Assembly (NCBI RefSeq): GCF_042100115.1
Contig: NC_091279.1
Coordinates: forward strand, 1,612,001 to 1,676,000
Direction of reading: 5' to 3'
Source of the DNA: Alternaria dauci
Lineage: Eukaryota; Ascomycota; Dothideomycetes; Pleosporales; Pleosporaceae
DNA length: 64,000 nt
In this document: one piece after another, positions 1 through 12,052 of the stretch
How the letters are laid out: every line of letters begins with the position of its first letter
How positions within the stretch are numbered: position 1 is the first letter of the stretch
The notes under the pieces: model-generated
What the model saw: the letters and a program-made list of their open reading frames with translations, nothing else
What the model was told of the DNA's origin: nothing
Databases searched by the model: none
Made by a program: the position numbers and the translations under genes

Positions 1-293
1 GTCTGTTTCACACACGGAGCCACAGGCGAACGGCCAAACCTCGTCATGACCCGAATACACTTCGGCGCTTGCCACCAGTGACTATAACTCGCAACCCGTT
101 CTATTTCCAGTCCATCTTTAGATGAGGGCCTGCAGTCCAAGCTGACTTGGACCTTGCCCCCGTCCTTCCGAACGCTGCGCTGCGCTACTTTTAACCAGAC
201 AGCTGCCGCCGATTGATTACTTGTGTCCACACCTCCATTCGCTACTCCGGGCTTTCTTGCGACTGGGCTGGCTAACCATCGCACATCTCCAAC

Positions 294-1754
294 ATGGAAT
301 CCCAAAGCACTCCCGTGTCTGCGACTCTGCGGAAAAGGGTCTTGAAAGTGCTGTTCATTTCGCTACTGCTTGACTTGGTACGTCATCTTCCGTCTCGTGT
401 AACGGCTCGCGTGGGCTGACCACCCCCTTACGTCCAGATATCCTTCACATTCATCCTCCCCCTGTTTCCCAAACTTATCGAATTCTACCGCAACCATGAA
501 ACGGGAGGCCCCAACACCATCCTCTCCAAGATCCTCGCCGGCCTCAATGCGTACAAGAACTCGTTCGCGAAACCCATCAACTCCCGCTACGACATTGTCC
601 TGCTCGGCGGCGCACTCGGATCGCTCTTCTCTCTGTGCCAGGCTGTCGCTTCACCCTTCATCGGAACTCTCTCAGACAGATATGGCAGGCGCACAGCGCT
701 TCTGTGGTCCATGGTCGGCAACATCTTCAGCGTGGCGCTATGGGTGGCAGCGACTGATTTCCGGACCTTCCTTGCCAGTCGCGTCGTGGGAGGCTTGAGC
801 GAGGGCAACGTGCAGCTGGCAATGGCCATTGCGACCGACATCAGCGACGACAGCCAGAGAGGCGCGACCATGGCCCTCGTTGGCGTGTGCTTCAGCATTG
901 CCTTCACCTTCGGCCCGGCGTTGGGCGCATACCTGTCCACATTGCAGGTCATGGACAAGAATCCCTTTGCCATGGCAGCAGGCTTCTCTCTGTTCCTCGT
1001 CATCTCAGAGACCGTTTACCTGTACACCAGCCTCCCGGAGACGCTACCCTCGGCGAACAAGACCCTGAACGGCACCGCAAACGGACATGCCAAAAGCAGT
1101 CAACCACCGAAGCCCCGTGTCCGAACCAACTCACATACTCTGCTCAACGCGACGCATTTCACATTTATACTCTTCTTCAGCGGCATGGAATTCTCGCTCC
1201 CGTTCATGACTTATGATCTCTTCGCCTATCAGGCCAAGGACTCTGGTCGATTACTTGGCTTCATTGGCCTCGTTGCTTCCCTACTCCAAGGCTCGGTAGT
1301 GCGGCGAATGCACCCTCTAAAGGTGGTCCAAATGGGAGTGGTCAGCTGTACAATTGCATTTCTCATGCTCGGAAGAGTTCACACACAGGGTGCCCTATAT
1401 GGAGCGGCCGCACTTCTTGCGGTTACGAGCGCGACCGTTGTCACTGGCCTCAACAGTCTCTCGTCTTTTGAGGCGAGCGCCGACGAGCGAGGCAATAAGC
1501 TGGGCAATCACCGTAGCTTTGGTAAGTCAAGGTGTCGTAAAATCCAACATGTCTGCTGACGTAAGCCAGGTCAAATTGGTCGTTCCCTAGGACCTCTCAT
1601 CTTCTGCACCCTGTACTGGTGGACGGGCCGCGAGACAGCATATGCAACCGGAGCCGCCGGTATGGTCGGAGTCTGTGCATTGGTATTTGGAGGACTCAAA
1701 GTCCCCCCCGGAACGGAAAAGATCAACAAAAAGGAGAAGAACATGGCCAAGTAA
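294..1754 (+). CDS. MFS transporter, TetA/MFSD10-like
   Basis: A membrane transporter of the major facilitator superfamily, probably a proton-coupled efflux carrier; the substrate cannot be told. Three exons (294-377, 438-1521, 1570-1754) give 450 residues. Introns are 60 bp (gtacgt...cag) and 48 bp (gtaagt...cag). The ATG at 294 opens a short cytosolic tail followed at once by TM1 (LKVLFISLLLDLISFTFIL). The loop after TM2 carries the MFS signature SDRYGRRTALL. The middle loop is polar and rich in N, T and K (near NKTLNGTANGHAK), and the C-terminus ends in a basic KINKKEKNMAK tail. The arrangement recalls the tetracycline-resistance/MFSD10 branch. The next gene downstream is an acyl-CoA synthetase on the same strand. 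Splice sites are clear; the family is secure, the substrate unknown. Confidence 0.85.
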
Positions 1755-2344
1755 GAGGACGATAGTAGTCAGCCAGGATACATGTGGAGTATATAGCAAG
1801 GACGCATTCCTCGTTGAAGAGCATACACTGCAACTGTAGTGATGTACCAAGAATCTCGTAGGCGAACATGTGCGTTTTCCAACCGAGAAAATGCATCCAT
1901 CAGTGTGCTGTTGGTGCAAGGATTGCTCGGACCTGACGCCCTCAAGATCATGATCGTCAATCTGACCGTGTTTCGCCCTCGAGGATCGCTCCACCAGCAA
2001 GCTCCGGTAGAACAAGCAGGTCCTCTGGAAGCCTCGCTCCAAGCCTGGCACATAATTCCCCAAGGACATCTTGACGATGCTCCATCAGTTGTCTGATGCA
2101 CTAGGTCACCCCGCATCCACTACGCGTTGTGGCGTCAAGCTGTATCCACACAACACTGACTCGAACCTCGGCATCTCATTAGCTCCCTGCTCAGCGATAG
2201 GACCGACGATGGGCAATAGCGAAGATCACAACTAAACATTGAACGTTCTCCTGAATCTGAAGCTTCCAGCTCCCAGTCCTGCGCTGTCATTACCATTTAA
2301 TATCCTACCTGAAACAAACAAGACAAGACATCACTCAAACCAAC
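1755..2344. other. Intergenic region
   Basis: 590 bp between two same-strand genes. Short frames on both strands show no family resemblance and look like chance. It should hold the promoter of the acyl-CoA synthetase; no specific site is evident to me. Confidence 0.5.
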
Positions 2345-4320
2345 ATGGATGCAACAGCGGCCGCTGCATCTGTGGCAGTTATTTCCGGGCTAGCAGCATA
2401 TGTGAACGGCAAATACCACATTGGACAAGACCTAAGGGCACTGAGGTTCAAGAAAAGGGCGGCTGGTTACTATGAAGAACTTGGTATGTATCATCCTTCA
2501 GGAGCCATACTGGGTTGTAGGGCGCACGCAAAATGCCTCGTCGAAGCTAAATCAGTACAGTACGGACAAAAAGGTTGTCCCTATGGTATTCCTTTGCTCC
2601 TCATGTCCCAGTGTACAGTAACAACCTATGCATCTGGTCCCGCGACAGAACTTACACTTGGCAACAAGTCCACGATCGTGCTGTCCAATGGGGAAACTTC
2701 TTTTTGTCACAAGGCGTGAAGCCAGGAGATATGGTCGCTACCTACATGATGAACAGCGCAGACTTCATGGTTATCTGGCTCGGTCTCTTCTGCATTGGAT
2801 GCGCACCTGCTCATTTGAACTACAACCTCAAAGGAGAGGGGTTGGTGCATTGCCTTAGGGTTGCGGGAGTAAAGATTGTGCTTGTTGATGAAGAAGTGGG
2901 GTGTCTGGAGAGGTTTGATGGCGTAAGAGCAACAATGGAAGAGATGGGTGTAATGGCTTTCAAGGTCGATGGAGAGTTGACAAGCAAGGTATATCAGGGC
3001 AGTACTCAGGTGCCGGGTGACGAATACCGAGAGAATGTCATCGGTACTGATCCGACATGTCTCCTATACACGTCGGGAACGACAGGGTTGCCAAAAGCAG
3101 GCAAGTTCATGGTGAACCGTTATCATGAACGAGGAAATCCGCAGAATCTTACGTTCGACCAAAGAGCAGGGCCGAACGGAGATCGGTGGTATTGCTGTAT
3201 GCCGTTATTTCACGGCACCGGAGGCCTGGCGTTGATGGGCGCGTTGACGGCTGGCCTCAGCGTGGCAATAGGACGGAAGTTTTCAGTAAGCACGTTCTGG
3301 GATGATATCCACGACTCCAAATCCACTGTCTTCGTCTATGTCGGCGAGGCAGCGCGGTATTTACTCATGGCGCCACCACATCCGAAAGAACGGGACCATC
3401 GACTACGCGCCATGTACGGCAATGGTTTGCGTCCGGACGTCTGGAATAGGTTCAAAGAACGGTTCAACGTCCCAGAAGTCATCGAATTCTTCAACTCCAC
3501 CGAGGGCGTGCTGACTATGGTTGTTCACAACAAAGGGCCATTTACAGCCACGACTGTTGCACAGCACGGTGCTATCATCCGGCGAGCTCTCAACGACATC
3601 TGGGTACCTGTGCCTGTCGACCCGGAAACCGGCGAACTTGTACGAGACCCTAAGACCGGATTTGTGAAGCGCAACTCGTACAACGAAGGTGGCGAGATTC
3701 TGGTCGCGGTGCCGAGTGAACAAGTGTTTGCTGGGTATCACAATAACCCGAAAGCTACTGCTAAAAAGTTTGAAAGGGATGTGTTCCAGAAGGGCGATCT
3801 GTACTATCGGTCCGGTGACGCACTCAGACGGGATGATGATGGACGTTGGTACTTCCTCGATCGGCTGGGTGATACATTCAGATGGAAGAGCGAGAATGTG
3901 TCGACGGCCGAGGTAGCAGAGATTCTCGGAAAATACCCTGGTGTAGGCGAGGCTATTGTTTACGGGACCCTGGTCCCTAGGCATGAGGGTCGTGCGGGCT
4001 GCGTAGCTCTTCGACTCGCTCATGGCGTTACTCCTGACACATTTGATTGGAAAGCTTTGCTGGAGTACTCTAGAAGCAAACTGCCGAGATATGCGGTACC
4101 GCTCTTCTTGCGTCTAGTGAAAGAAGCGAGTAACACAGACAACCAGAAGCAGAACAAAGCGCCTTTGCGTGAAGAGAGCATCGAGACGGATAAGTTTGGT
4201 ACCAAGGTTGTGGGGGGTGGCAATGATGTAGTCATGTGGATGAAGCCTGGCGAAGATCGGTATGTCCGATTCACTGAGTCGGACCTGAAGGCGTTGAGAG
4301 CCGGTAAAATCTTGCTGTAG
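2345..4320 (+). CDS. Very-long-chain acyl-CoA synthetase / fatty acid transporter (FAT1/FATP family)
   Basis: Activates long or very long fatty acids (or similar carboxylates) to CoA thioesters with ATP, usually at the ER, lipid droplet or peroxisome. Two exons (2345-2483, 2561-4320) give 632 residues, the normal size for fungal Fat1. The intron is gtatgt...acag. The AMP-binding loop YTSGTTGLPKA lies near residue 216. The FATP/VLACS signature RWYFLDRLGDTFRWKSENVS lies near residue 475. The N-terminus has one hydrophobic stretch, as in Fat1. The last residues (GKILL) are not a canonical PTS1, so peroxisomal import is not supported. The convergent neighbour is a thioesterase-like hydrolase remnant, and MFS genes lie on both sides. 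Some family members activate acids for secondary metabolism, so a specialised role is possible but unproven. Confidence 0.9.
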
Positions 4321-4410
4321 AGGCCGGGCTCTCAACAAGGGTAATGACAGATCTACATTAAATTCCAACCGCAATAACTGAATATTACAGTGCTGTCTTT
4401 TCTTCAGAGT

Positions 4411-5118
4411 TCACGTAGCTTTGAAAATCGATTGAATAAAGTCCGCAAGGCCATCGACACCTTTGGGCTCATTGAGCCAGTGCCCACCCTGCTCGAAGCA
4501 CTCCCATCTGACCCACATGCCCACCTCTTCAAGTAGCTTTCTGAGATCATCTCCGTGTTCAACCGGTACGACGTTGTCGTCTTTGCAATGCTGCAACAGC
4601 ACTGGCATCTTCAGCACGTCTTGTCCTCGACTAGGCACATTCATGACGCGCTGTACCTCCTCTGCCAGCAGTAGCCATCCACTCAGCCCTACGAACCCCC
4701 CAACCCGCACTCCAGAAACCAGTAAAGCAAAGATGGCAGTAGCACATCCCTGGCTCATACCCGCTAGTACCACGTTCTGGTTTCCCACGCTACCCGCCTC
4801 TTCCGTGATCGTTCGAAGAACTTGCGCGACGCTACCCCACAGGCCTGGTTTCTGTAGTTCACTGTTCTCCTGCGGTCGCTGAACTGATGACATATCGAAC
4901 CATTGAGACTCGTCTTCACTCTTACCATATGATTCTGCTGCGTTGGGGAATATCCATTTGGTACCAGGAAACATGTCGAGGAGAAATTATTCTGAGCTTC
5001 CTTGGCTTTCGAGAAGTTCGTCGCAGAAAACACTGCAATTACTACCACGTCCGTGGAGGAAGATGACAGTATGGGTATGCGACGCAGTGGGAGAGACGAT
5101 TTGCGCCGAGGTGGCCAT
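4411..5118 (-). pseudogene. Acyl-protein thioesterase-like alpha/beta hydrolase with an in-frame stop
   Basis: Resembles the fungal phospholipase/carboxylesterase (acyl-protein thioesterase 1-like) family. From the ATG at 5118 the frame reads MATSAQIVSPTASHTHTV, then the oxyanion motif FLHGRGSN. It meets TAA at codon 44 (4989-4987) and continues in the same frame without indel into MFPGTKWIFPN. Further on come the nucleophile motif GMSQG, the acidic residue in CKDDNVVP, and the histidine in QGGHWL. The spacing between ESQ and MFP matches the family, so a missed intron is unlikely and no GT...AG pair brackets the stop. An internal ATG at 4974 could make 187 residues but would lack the oxyanion region. 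A CAA-to-TAA change would be one C-to-T in CpA context. Sequencing error or readthrough cannot be excluded. Its 3' end faces the acyl-CoA synthetase 90 bp away. Confidence 0.65.
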
Positions 5119-5474
5119 GTCGCGATCGCTTTCGTTGAATTTAGTTGTTTCGGTGTCCGTGGTCGTGATTCACGGACCACGCACGTCAGCCCCTACTTTG
5201 GGAACCGCATCTGCTTCGGGCAGTGGTGTTCGGATTGCATCATCCAAAGACTGCACGTGCACACCAAAATTCTAACCCGTTACAGCAGCTTCGCTCCGGC
5301 AATCAATCGCGAAAGCTTTCTGCTGCTTGCCAAAGGCGAAAACATCATTGGCTCGCTAGCGGCCAACAATGTCCTATGGCTCCACTTCGCCTTGTCCCTG
5401 GATGAAACCGTGAGGATGCAGCCGTCATGCTTCGCTCCTGTCGTGTTCGATCTGGTTACACACGTCTCAACATC
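5119..5474. other. Divergent intergenic region
   Basis: 356 bp between the minus-strand hydrolase remnant and the plus-strand transporter. A shared promoter region is plausible; I see no recognisable binding site. Confidence 0.4.
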
Positions 5475-7046
5475 ATGGCAGACCTTGAAAAGCGACTGGT
5501 TCGCAAACTCGGTGCGTTGGATAACTTCATTGACCCCGATGTCGGAAATCTAATCAACAGCAGATTGCTTCATACTGGTTGGCAGAACATAATATTATGT
5601 TTGATGGCAGCTGACAGCACGCCAGGTGTATTGCTGCGCAGCATACTTCTTCAATTACCTCGATCGCAGTGCTTTCGCAAATGCTTATGTATCAGGGTTG
5701 AAAGAGGATCTTGGACTTGGGGGCGACGAGTACAGCATCTTGCTTTCTATGTTTACTGCAGGTAGCTGTGTTGGGCAAATCCCCCACGCCTTGATCATCC
5801 AAAAACTTGCACCGCGGTTCTGGCTGCCCTTCACGCTGCTAGTATGGTCCGGCCTGACGATGAGCTCTGCAGCCTGCAAAACCTACGCTCAGCCATGTGT
5901 GGTCAGGTTCTTCCAGGGCTTTTTCGAATCAAGTCTCTACAGTGGTACCATTTACATCCTCGGTAGCTGGTACAAACCTCTGGAAATCGCCAAACGAACG
6001 GCCATTTTCACAGCCATTGGGCAGATAGGCAGCATGTTTGCTGGGGTGATGATGACAGCGATGAATGAGAGCCTGCATGATCAAACCTCTCTTCAAGGGT
6101 GGCAATGGGTGTTCATCATTAGTGAGTATCAGTTCCAAAATGATGCGAAACTACTAACAGCTGCAAGATGGCGCAATGGGAATCCCCTTTGGTATCTTTG
6201 GACTCATCTTCTTTCCCAACTTGCCGGAATCTACCAACGCTCCCTATCTCAGCAAAGAGGAGATACAGCTAGCGATTGACCGCCTGCCATCAAAGAAAGA
6301 ATGGAGCCATGACATTGGTCTCATGTCTCTCGCTAAGCGACTCTTCACAAAACCAGATGTCTACATATTCACTCTCTACTCGGTTGTAGCCTGTGCACTG
6401 GAAGCCATTGTTTTGCAAGGCCTTTTCCTGCTATGGATGAAAGATAACCTCGAGAAATTTCCTTCGCATGCCACGACCACCTACCCGCTAGGTATCCAGG
6501 CCGTCTCCATCGTCTCCAACATTGGGGCAGGCTATGTTATTGACATGACCAATCGCCGCATACCGATGGTCATACTCGCTGGACTTTTGCAGCTGCTTGT
6601 TGCAATACTCTTGCTCATACCCAGTCTCTCGACCGCTGGAACATTCTTTGCGTTTTACTTAGCCGGTACCTCATATATCGTAAACCCTATTCTATATGGT
6701 TGGGCCAGCGTCATATCTCAACGCCGTGGTGACGACGCTTCCCGATCGGTCATCCTTTACATCATGAGCATGGCACAGTCAATTCTGTACACGTTTTGGG
6801 GCATTACGCTCTACCCAGCAAGCGACGCGCCGTACTGGAAGAAGGGCTATATCACCATGATTGTGGTCGTATTTGCTTTTTTCGCAGCAACTGCGGCTGT
6901 CCAATGGGTAAGTATCGTACTGCTCCTCTGACAGCGGCTTACTGACAAGCCTACAGTTGGACCTAAGATCGCAGAGGATTGAGAACGATGCATCTGAAGA
7001 ATTGACCCACGTGAGTGAAAGATGGAACGATCGAAAAGAGGACTAG
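5475..7046 (+). CDS. MFS transporter, anion:cation symporter family (Dal5/Liz1/Fen2-like)
   Basis: Plasma-membrane proton symporter of the allantoate/pantothenate/vitamin branch. Exons 5475-5540, 5626-6121, 6168-6907 and 6957-7046 give 463 residues. TM1 leads into YFFNYLDRSAFANAYVSGL, the family hallmark. Exon 2 also has the conserved RFFQGFFESS segment and exon 3 starts NGAMGIPFGIFGLIFFP. The C-terminal half has RRGDDASRSVILYIMSMAQS followed by the FWGITLYPASDAPYWKKGY segment seen in pantothenate-type transporters. Introns 2 and 3 have strong gtgagt and gtaagt donors. The first intron (gtcgga...ccag, 85 bp) is chosen because it restores the expected distance between VRKLG and YFFNYLDR, and is the least certain part. 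Substrate is unknown; pantothenate, biotin or another small acid are candidates. Confidence 0.82.
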
Positions 7047-8584
7047 AGGTCACAAAGACGGCGTGGAGATGACATCCGGATATGATGTGCGATTTGTCAT
7101 CGAAGAGAAATTCAATATTAGCACCTCATCTATCAGCGTTTGTCAGAGCGCTGGTTGCTATGGTCCATACCCCCAATCCACTCAGTAGCCACATTGCAGG
7201 CCTAATCAAAACGCTCACTCGCCCACGTCCCATCAAACGTGTCGCTTTGTGAAATCAGTCTTCCATGACTGGATTTGCTTTTGCCGTTCCAAACCTATCT
7301 TCATCTCGATATGTTCTGGAGAAAGGCAATTGAATTGGAAGCTATGCACCGCGGAGTGCACCGAGATGCCGTAAGCGCGTTCCCTAGCTAATCGCGCGCG
7401 GGGGCCATGCAATAGCGCACTCCTCTGTATCATTGCCCTAGCAAGGATCTATATCGCGGTACATCGCCATAGGGGACGATGTGCCCTTTGATGGGAAAAG
7501 TTGATAAGGCAAGCGAGTGCATAGGTTTGACGCATAGGTCGGGTCAGCCGGATGATGTTAAAAAAATAACGGGGGCTTTGATGTGACAACCGCTAGCTCA
7601 ACTCGTCGTAAGCGGGATCCAGGTATTGTGCTGCCAGTACGACTGAGAAGAATGACCATGGCGTCAGGAAATGGGCGACTGTTTTCATACGTGTCGCGAA
7701 AAATCAGGCTGCGATCAATGCTCCTATATGTCATGTCCCTGCGTACTTGGTGTGTCTCGGCAACGGTTTTAACCGGCTGTTTGCGTAGGATACGTCAATG
7801 CACTAAGTATGAAACGCGACATGTCGCTTCTTCGTTCTGGACAGCCTCATCCCCACCTGCTGAGGCAGCAAACGTTTGCCGGCACACGGTCGCGTTCGCG
7901 CATCGTCTCCACTACATGAGGGGACTCAAGCGACGTCGATCTGCCGAATCTGGCGTGTCAAGTTTCATTTTTTCGTTCTGCATTGACGCTCGTACATTTT
8001 GAGTCTCGGGTGAGGCCTTAGGCCTCTCCCGCTCCTTAACCTCTCATTCTGTACGAATAATAATCCCTGGTTTTAGCCACGCGACGAAGCTATAGTAGTG
8101 GTAATTATTGAATCCTCACCGTATCTATCCTGGCGACTACAGAAATGTTTGTGGAACGGAGTGACCCTCAACCAATGATATTGGGTCAACGATCTGGCTT
8201 GCCTCGCGTCCCAAAATTAAGGACATGATGGTACATCATACTTCTGCCCGGCCCGTTTTCGCGACAACTTTCGAAGCTGCTAGCCATGGGTCCATACATG
8301 GGAGGGAAAGATGGCAAAACCGCCTGATCGTCATCCAGAGCACGATAAGAATGAAGTTTCTGTCTACTCCAGCTTCTTCGATGATCACGTCGATCATTCA
8401 CCTTTGAGAGCTGGACTCTGCTTCTGTCGTTCCCTTTGTATGTAGTGGTGCAGGCTTCCAAGGTTACGTCAACTTCCTCTTCGTTTTCTTCTTCTTCCCA
8501 TCTTTATCCATTCCAACTTTGACCACTTCTTCTTGATCTGCCGTATCTTCCGAGCTTAGATATACGGCACAGGTTGCACCCATC
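7047..8584. other. Long intergenic region with CT-rich promoter tract
   Basis: About 1.5 kb without a supported gene. The open stretch at 7583-8002 (+) has no recognisable domain and no codon pattern that convinces me. Immediately before the next gene (about 8472-8530) is a pyrimidine-rich tract of repeated CTT/TCTT, the usual look of a filamentous-fungal core promoter. No RNA gene was seen. Confidence 0.45.
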
Positions 8585-10289
8585 ATGGATCAGAATACTT
8601 CTCGTTCTATACTGGCACTCCGGCTGCCAGACCCTCGTTTCAGCGTCGATTTTGCCCATTACACTGTTGATGCCAAAGCGGTTGCTACGTCTAAAAAGTA
8701 TATGCAGGACTTGTTTCCCGGTCAGAACAAGCCGTTACCGCCTCCAAAAATTCAGCCGCTGTGTCATCCCATCGCACGCACGAAACCTGCACATGAGCGG
8801 GAGCCACGGCGGTGTCTTAAACCGATGGTTACACAGATACCGGACGACAAATGGGACGCGCATACAATAGAATGTATGATAATGCTTGATGATTCCCCTA
8901 TCAGCACCCCCGATCGATCTTCAGCTTCATCACAATCGACAAACACCGACACCATATCTACTTGTACAGCAAGCCATCTGGTACCCACGTCAGCAGATGC
9001 CGGTGGCCGGCAGGCGTCGACACGTAACATTCTTCAACTCCCATTGACGATAGTTGGACATATATTATCATACGTTTTCGCCGAAGAACGGGCCGTCTCC
9101 ATCACACCATACCAGTCCCGCATTGTGCCCCAGCAACGTCGTCGCCATCGTCACGGTCCAAATGCTGTCGACATACGGTCATTCATGATGCAGCCTGCAC
9201 TGATGGTGTGCAAGCAGATTCGAGAGCTGGGGCTGGAAATTCTGTATCGCGACAGTCTTTTTCTCATCGATCTTTCCGAGGTCGATAGCACAAATCCATG
9301 CAATGAGAAGACCGATAGCAAGTACTGGGGATGCTGGACAAGTAGGGTGCCCCCTCGAATGGTTCGAACTGCACTCGCTCGTGCTTCGAACATTCGCTTC
9401 CAACTTCCAGTGCCCTGTCCAGAGGCCATGGTTGTACGAACCGCAACAAAGAGGAAGAAAGACGCCCAAGAAGAAACGTCTATCATTGTCGATTCTTTAC
9501 GCGCACTTACCACCCTTATCAATGGCTTTGACAAGGCTCAGAAACCGTCAGCCGAGCGATCTCGCTCGGCAAGTCCAGTTGGTCCGAAGATTTTGCGACG
9601 CAAGCTCAGCTTTCGATCTGTAAAGCGCCCCGACTCTCTAGAATTTGTATGCCGTGGAGACTCACCTCCACCGCAGCCGAGAGAACCATTGGATACGTTG
9701 GAAATTGTTCTTGTTAAGAGTGGTGTAAACTCGGAAGTGCATAGCCTGACATTGGACATGGTCGCGGTATGCAGCAGCATCCCTGTTTCTGGGATGCTAG
9801 AATACCATGTTGAAATCGACGGAATGCGAAGGCTTTGGGCCAAGAGAGAGAAGGGCAAATGGCTGGGTAGTGAGCCTGATGGAAACAGATTGCTTTGTGG
9901 TATGTCTCCCATTATGCAGGTTTTGACATGGAGACTGACGCGTACTAGATCTGAGGGCCTTGGGACAGCCAACGGCAAAGGCAAAAGTTGCGCAGAAACA
10001 TGAAAAGCATAATCAGACCAGTGAGAAAACTACGATACGTGCGGACGTACTTCGTAGGGAACGGACACTGCCAGCCCAGCAATCTTCCGGCAGCAGACCC
10101 AGCTTAGATGGACAGCCAAAACAACGAAGTGGTCCAAGGACACGACCGTCAGACCATGGCAATGTTGCCAGGAAGATCAAGGAAATGGAAAGCCGTTCTA
10201 TAATCAAGCCCATGAAGGGCAACAAACAGCCGCCGACCGTAGAGGAGCTTCAGCAGATCGCCGCCGACATCAGGAAGGGTGTTTACTAG
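8585..10289 (+). CDS. F-box-like protein of unknown function
   Basis: Two exons (8585-9899, 9949-10289) joined across a 49 bp intron (gtatgt...ctag) give 551 residues. The first ~150 residues are low in structure, rich in S/T. Residues 151-165 read QLPLTIVGHILSYVF, like the first helix of fungal F-box proteins. Further on, MVCKQIRELGLEILYRDSLF resembles the 'CRQIR..A..ILY' segment that follows F-box-type starts in many fungal proteins. A Ser/Arg patch (RSRSASPVGPKILRRKLSF) and a basic, glutamine-rich C-terminus follow. No catalytic motif is visible. If the F-box reading is right it would be an SCF substrate adaptor, but the N-terminal position is unusual and the match is weak. The gene is convergent with a DUF89 phosphatase. 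Confidence 0.75.
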
Positions 10290-10431
10290 GAACTTCGTTT
10301 AGGTCTGAGGCCGACAGAGCCAGGTGCTCGTTGGTGTAATATAGATGCTTCTCTTCTTACCATGTCTAAGTTTGATCGCTATGCTCTAGTAAGGTGGGAT
10401 GGAGTATCAGGCGTGAGGTGTGTTTCGTTGT

Positions 10432-12052
10432 CTAAGCCTTGCCATCCGAGAATTGAATTACGGCCCACTTGCCGCTCCATGCCCACTTCCTCGACCCGCT
10501 ATCTCCACCACCCCCCTCCAAAGCTCTGATGCGTTCGTCTTCTCCGTCCGCCAGCCCAACTACGACGTCGGCCTTGCAGGTGCGGAGAGCGAGCACGCGG
10601 AGACCAGAGCCAGGACCCAGAGGCCCAATGGCGTCGGTAAAGGGCGTGGTAGCAGGCCAGGCAGCCTGTTTGTTGATCAGTAGATAGTGCAAATAATAAG
10701 GACGAGAACACTTACGTCTGCAGTCAACTTGCGATAGTTCAAATCGCCTTTGAAGATGACGAGTTCACTTTCCTTGAGATCTTGATACAATTCCGGCTCC
10801 GTCTTAGGAAGTCGCCAATAGCTACCGCCTGCAGTCCAGAAGTCATTCGGCCGCAGCATCAGCTGACCCTCGACATGCAGACCGCTCCAGTGCTGAAAAA
10901 GGAACTGCAAAGCTGCGCTTTCCGCTTCCGATAATGGCACAACCTCCTTGCCGGCGTGCTGCTCATCTTCGGTAAGGGCACTGTAGAAACTTTGGGGGTC
11001 GGCTAGTGCGGACAGAAGAGCTCCGAAGTCAGCTGGCAGGACATCTGAGACGAACCAGGGAATAGACTTGGGGTGGAACACGACGTTTGTCGCAAGGCCA
11101 GAAGCTATGAGATAGCCAGCAAGAATCAGATCAACAAAGAGCTCAAACCCAGCGTTGTCTAGGACGATATCGACGCGGCGCTCTTTCTTGCCCTGGGTTT
11201 GAGCTGACCTGAGTATGTTGAATGCCTTGTCTAGGTCGTTGACTAGGATGTTCTTCTCCGAGTTCTTGCGCGCCTCGGATCCTTGCAGTTTCTGGATATC
11301 CTCGTACGAGAGATTAGTCAGAAGCGACAGATCTGTCGCGTTGCCCCAAAGGCAGATCTCGCACATTTCGGTGAAGAGGACTTTCTCTGCAGCCTCGAGC
11401 TGCTCTTGTGTCTCGGCACCTGTTATCGTCTTCTTCTGCTCGAGCTCCGTAACGATGTCCTTGTACCGTGCGGCGAGTTCGAGAACGGCGGGACGGGAGG
11501 ATTTGAACGTGGCCATTTTCTGGCGGGCGAAGATGTCGTACGATGGCCAGTTCTTGGTCTGCTTAAAGATGCTCGCGATGCGTCTTCCTATAGCGATTAG
11601 CACAAGCAATGGAACTGAACGGCAAGAGTCAACATACCTGTAGAGATAGCACTCCGAATAGAGCCAGGGCACGTTGTGCCACTTGGGATTACCCCTCGCC
11701 GTCAATTCCTTGTTGTAGGCCTCGACATCGCGCCCACCGTCATCGGGAATTGGAGTCAGCTCGCGGTCGTGTTGGAGCTCATACTTCAACTTGGCGAGCT
11801 CTGCAACGATCCATTTGCCCTCGGTGATGGCTGCCTCGTCCTTGGTATCGTGGAGGGAGCGGTGCACATCGTCGATGCCCTGCGTAATGATGATGGGCCA
11901 TCGCGAGCGCGCCGACGTGTGAGCAAACGACGTGGCGTCGTTGGTGCTGTACTGCTCTGGTACGCATTAGGTCCGCGAGCTGCTCTAGCATCAGGGAGAC
12001 ACTCACGTGCTGGGAATGTGTCGTACTCCATCTTGTCGCTCACTTGTTGCAT
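10432..12052 (-). CDS. DUF89/ARMT1-family metal-dependent phosphatase (yeast YMR027W-like)
   Basis: Damage-control phosphatase family acting on sugar phosphates in a Mn/Co-dependent way, expected in the cytosol. Four exons (12052-12007, 11956-11638, 11583-10716, 10665-10432) give 488 residues, close to the family length. Intron donors are gtgagt, gtatgt and gtaagt. Exon 2 has FAHTSARSRWPIIITQGIDD, the typical N-terminal block. Exon 3 has the metal-site motif VDIVLDNAGFELFVDLILAG, then FHPKSIPWFVSDV and KGDLNYRKL. Exon 4 has WPATTPFTDAIGPL and ends SGKWAVIQFSDGKA, again typical. The start is the first ATG; a second in-frame ATG at 12031 (MEYDTFPA) matches homologue starts better and may be the real one. 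Divergent from arsH with 775 bp between. Confidence 0.9.

Noticed and set aside
3403..4023. A 206-residue open frame antisense to the acyl-CoA synthetase
   Set aside because: Lies wholly inside the conserved, well-supported gene and has no family resemblance.
7583..8002. A 139-residue open frame in the long intergenic region
   Set aside because: Arg/Ser-rich text without domains and an unconvincing start context.
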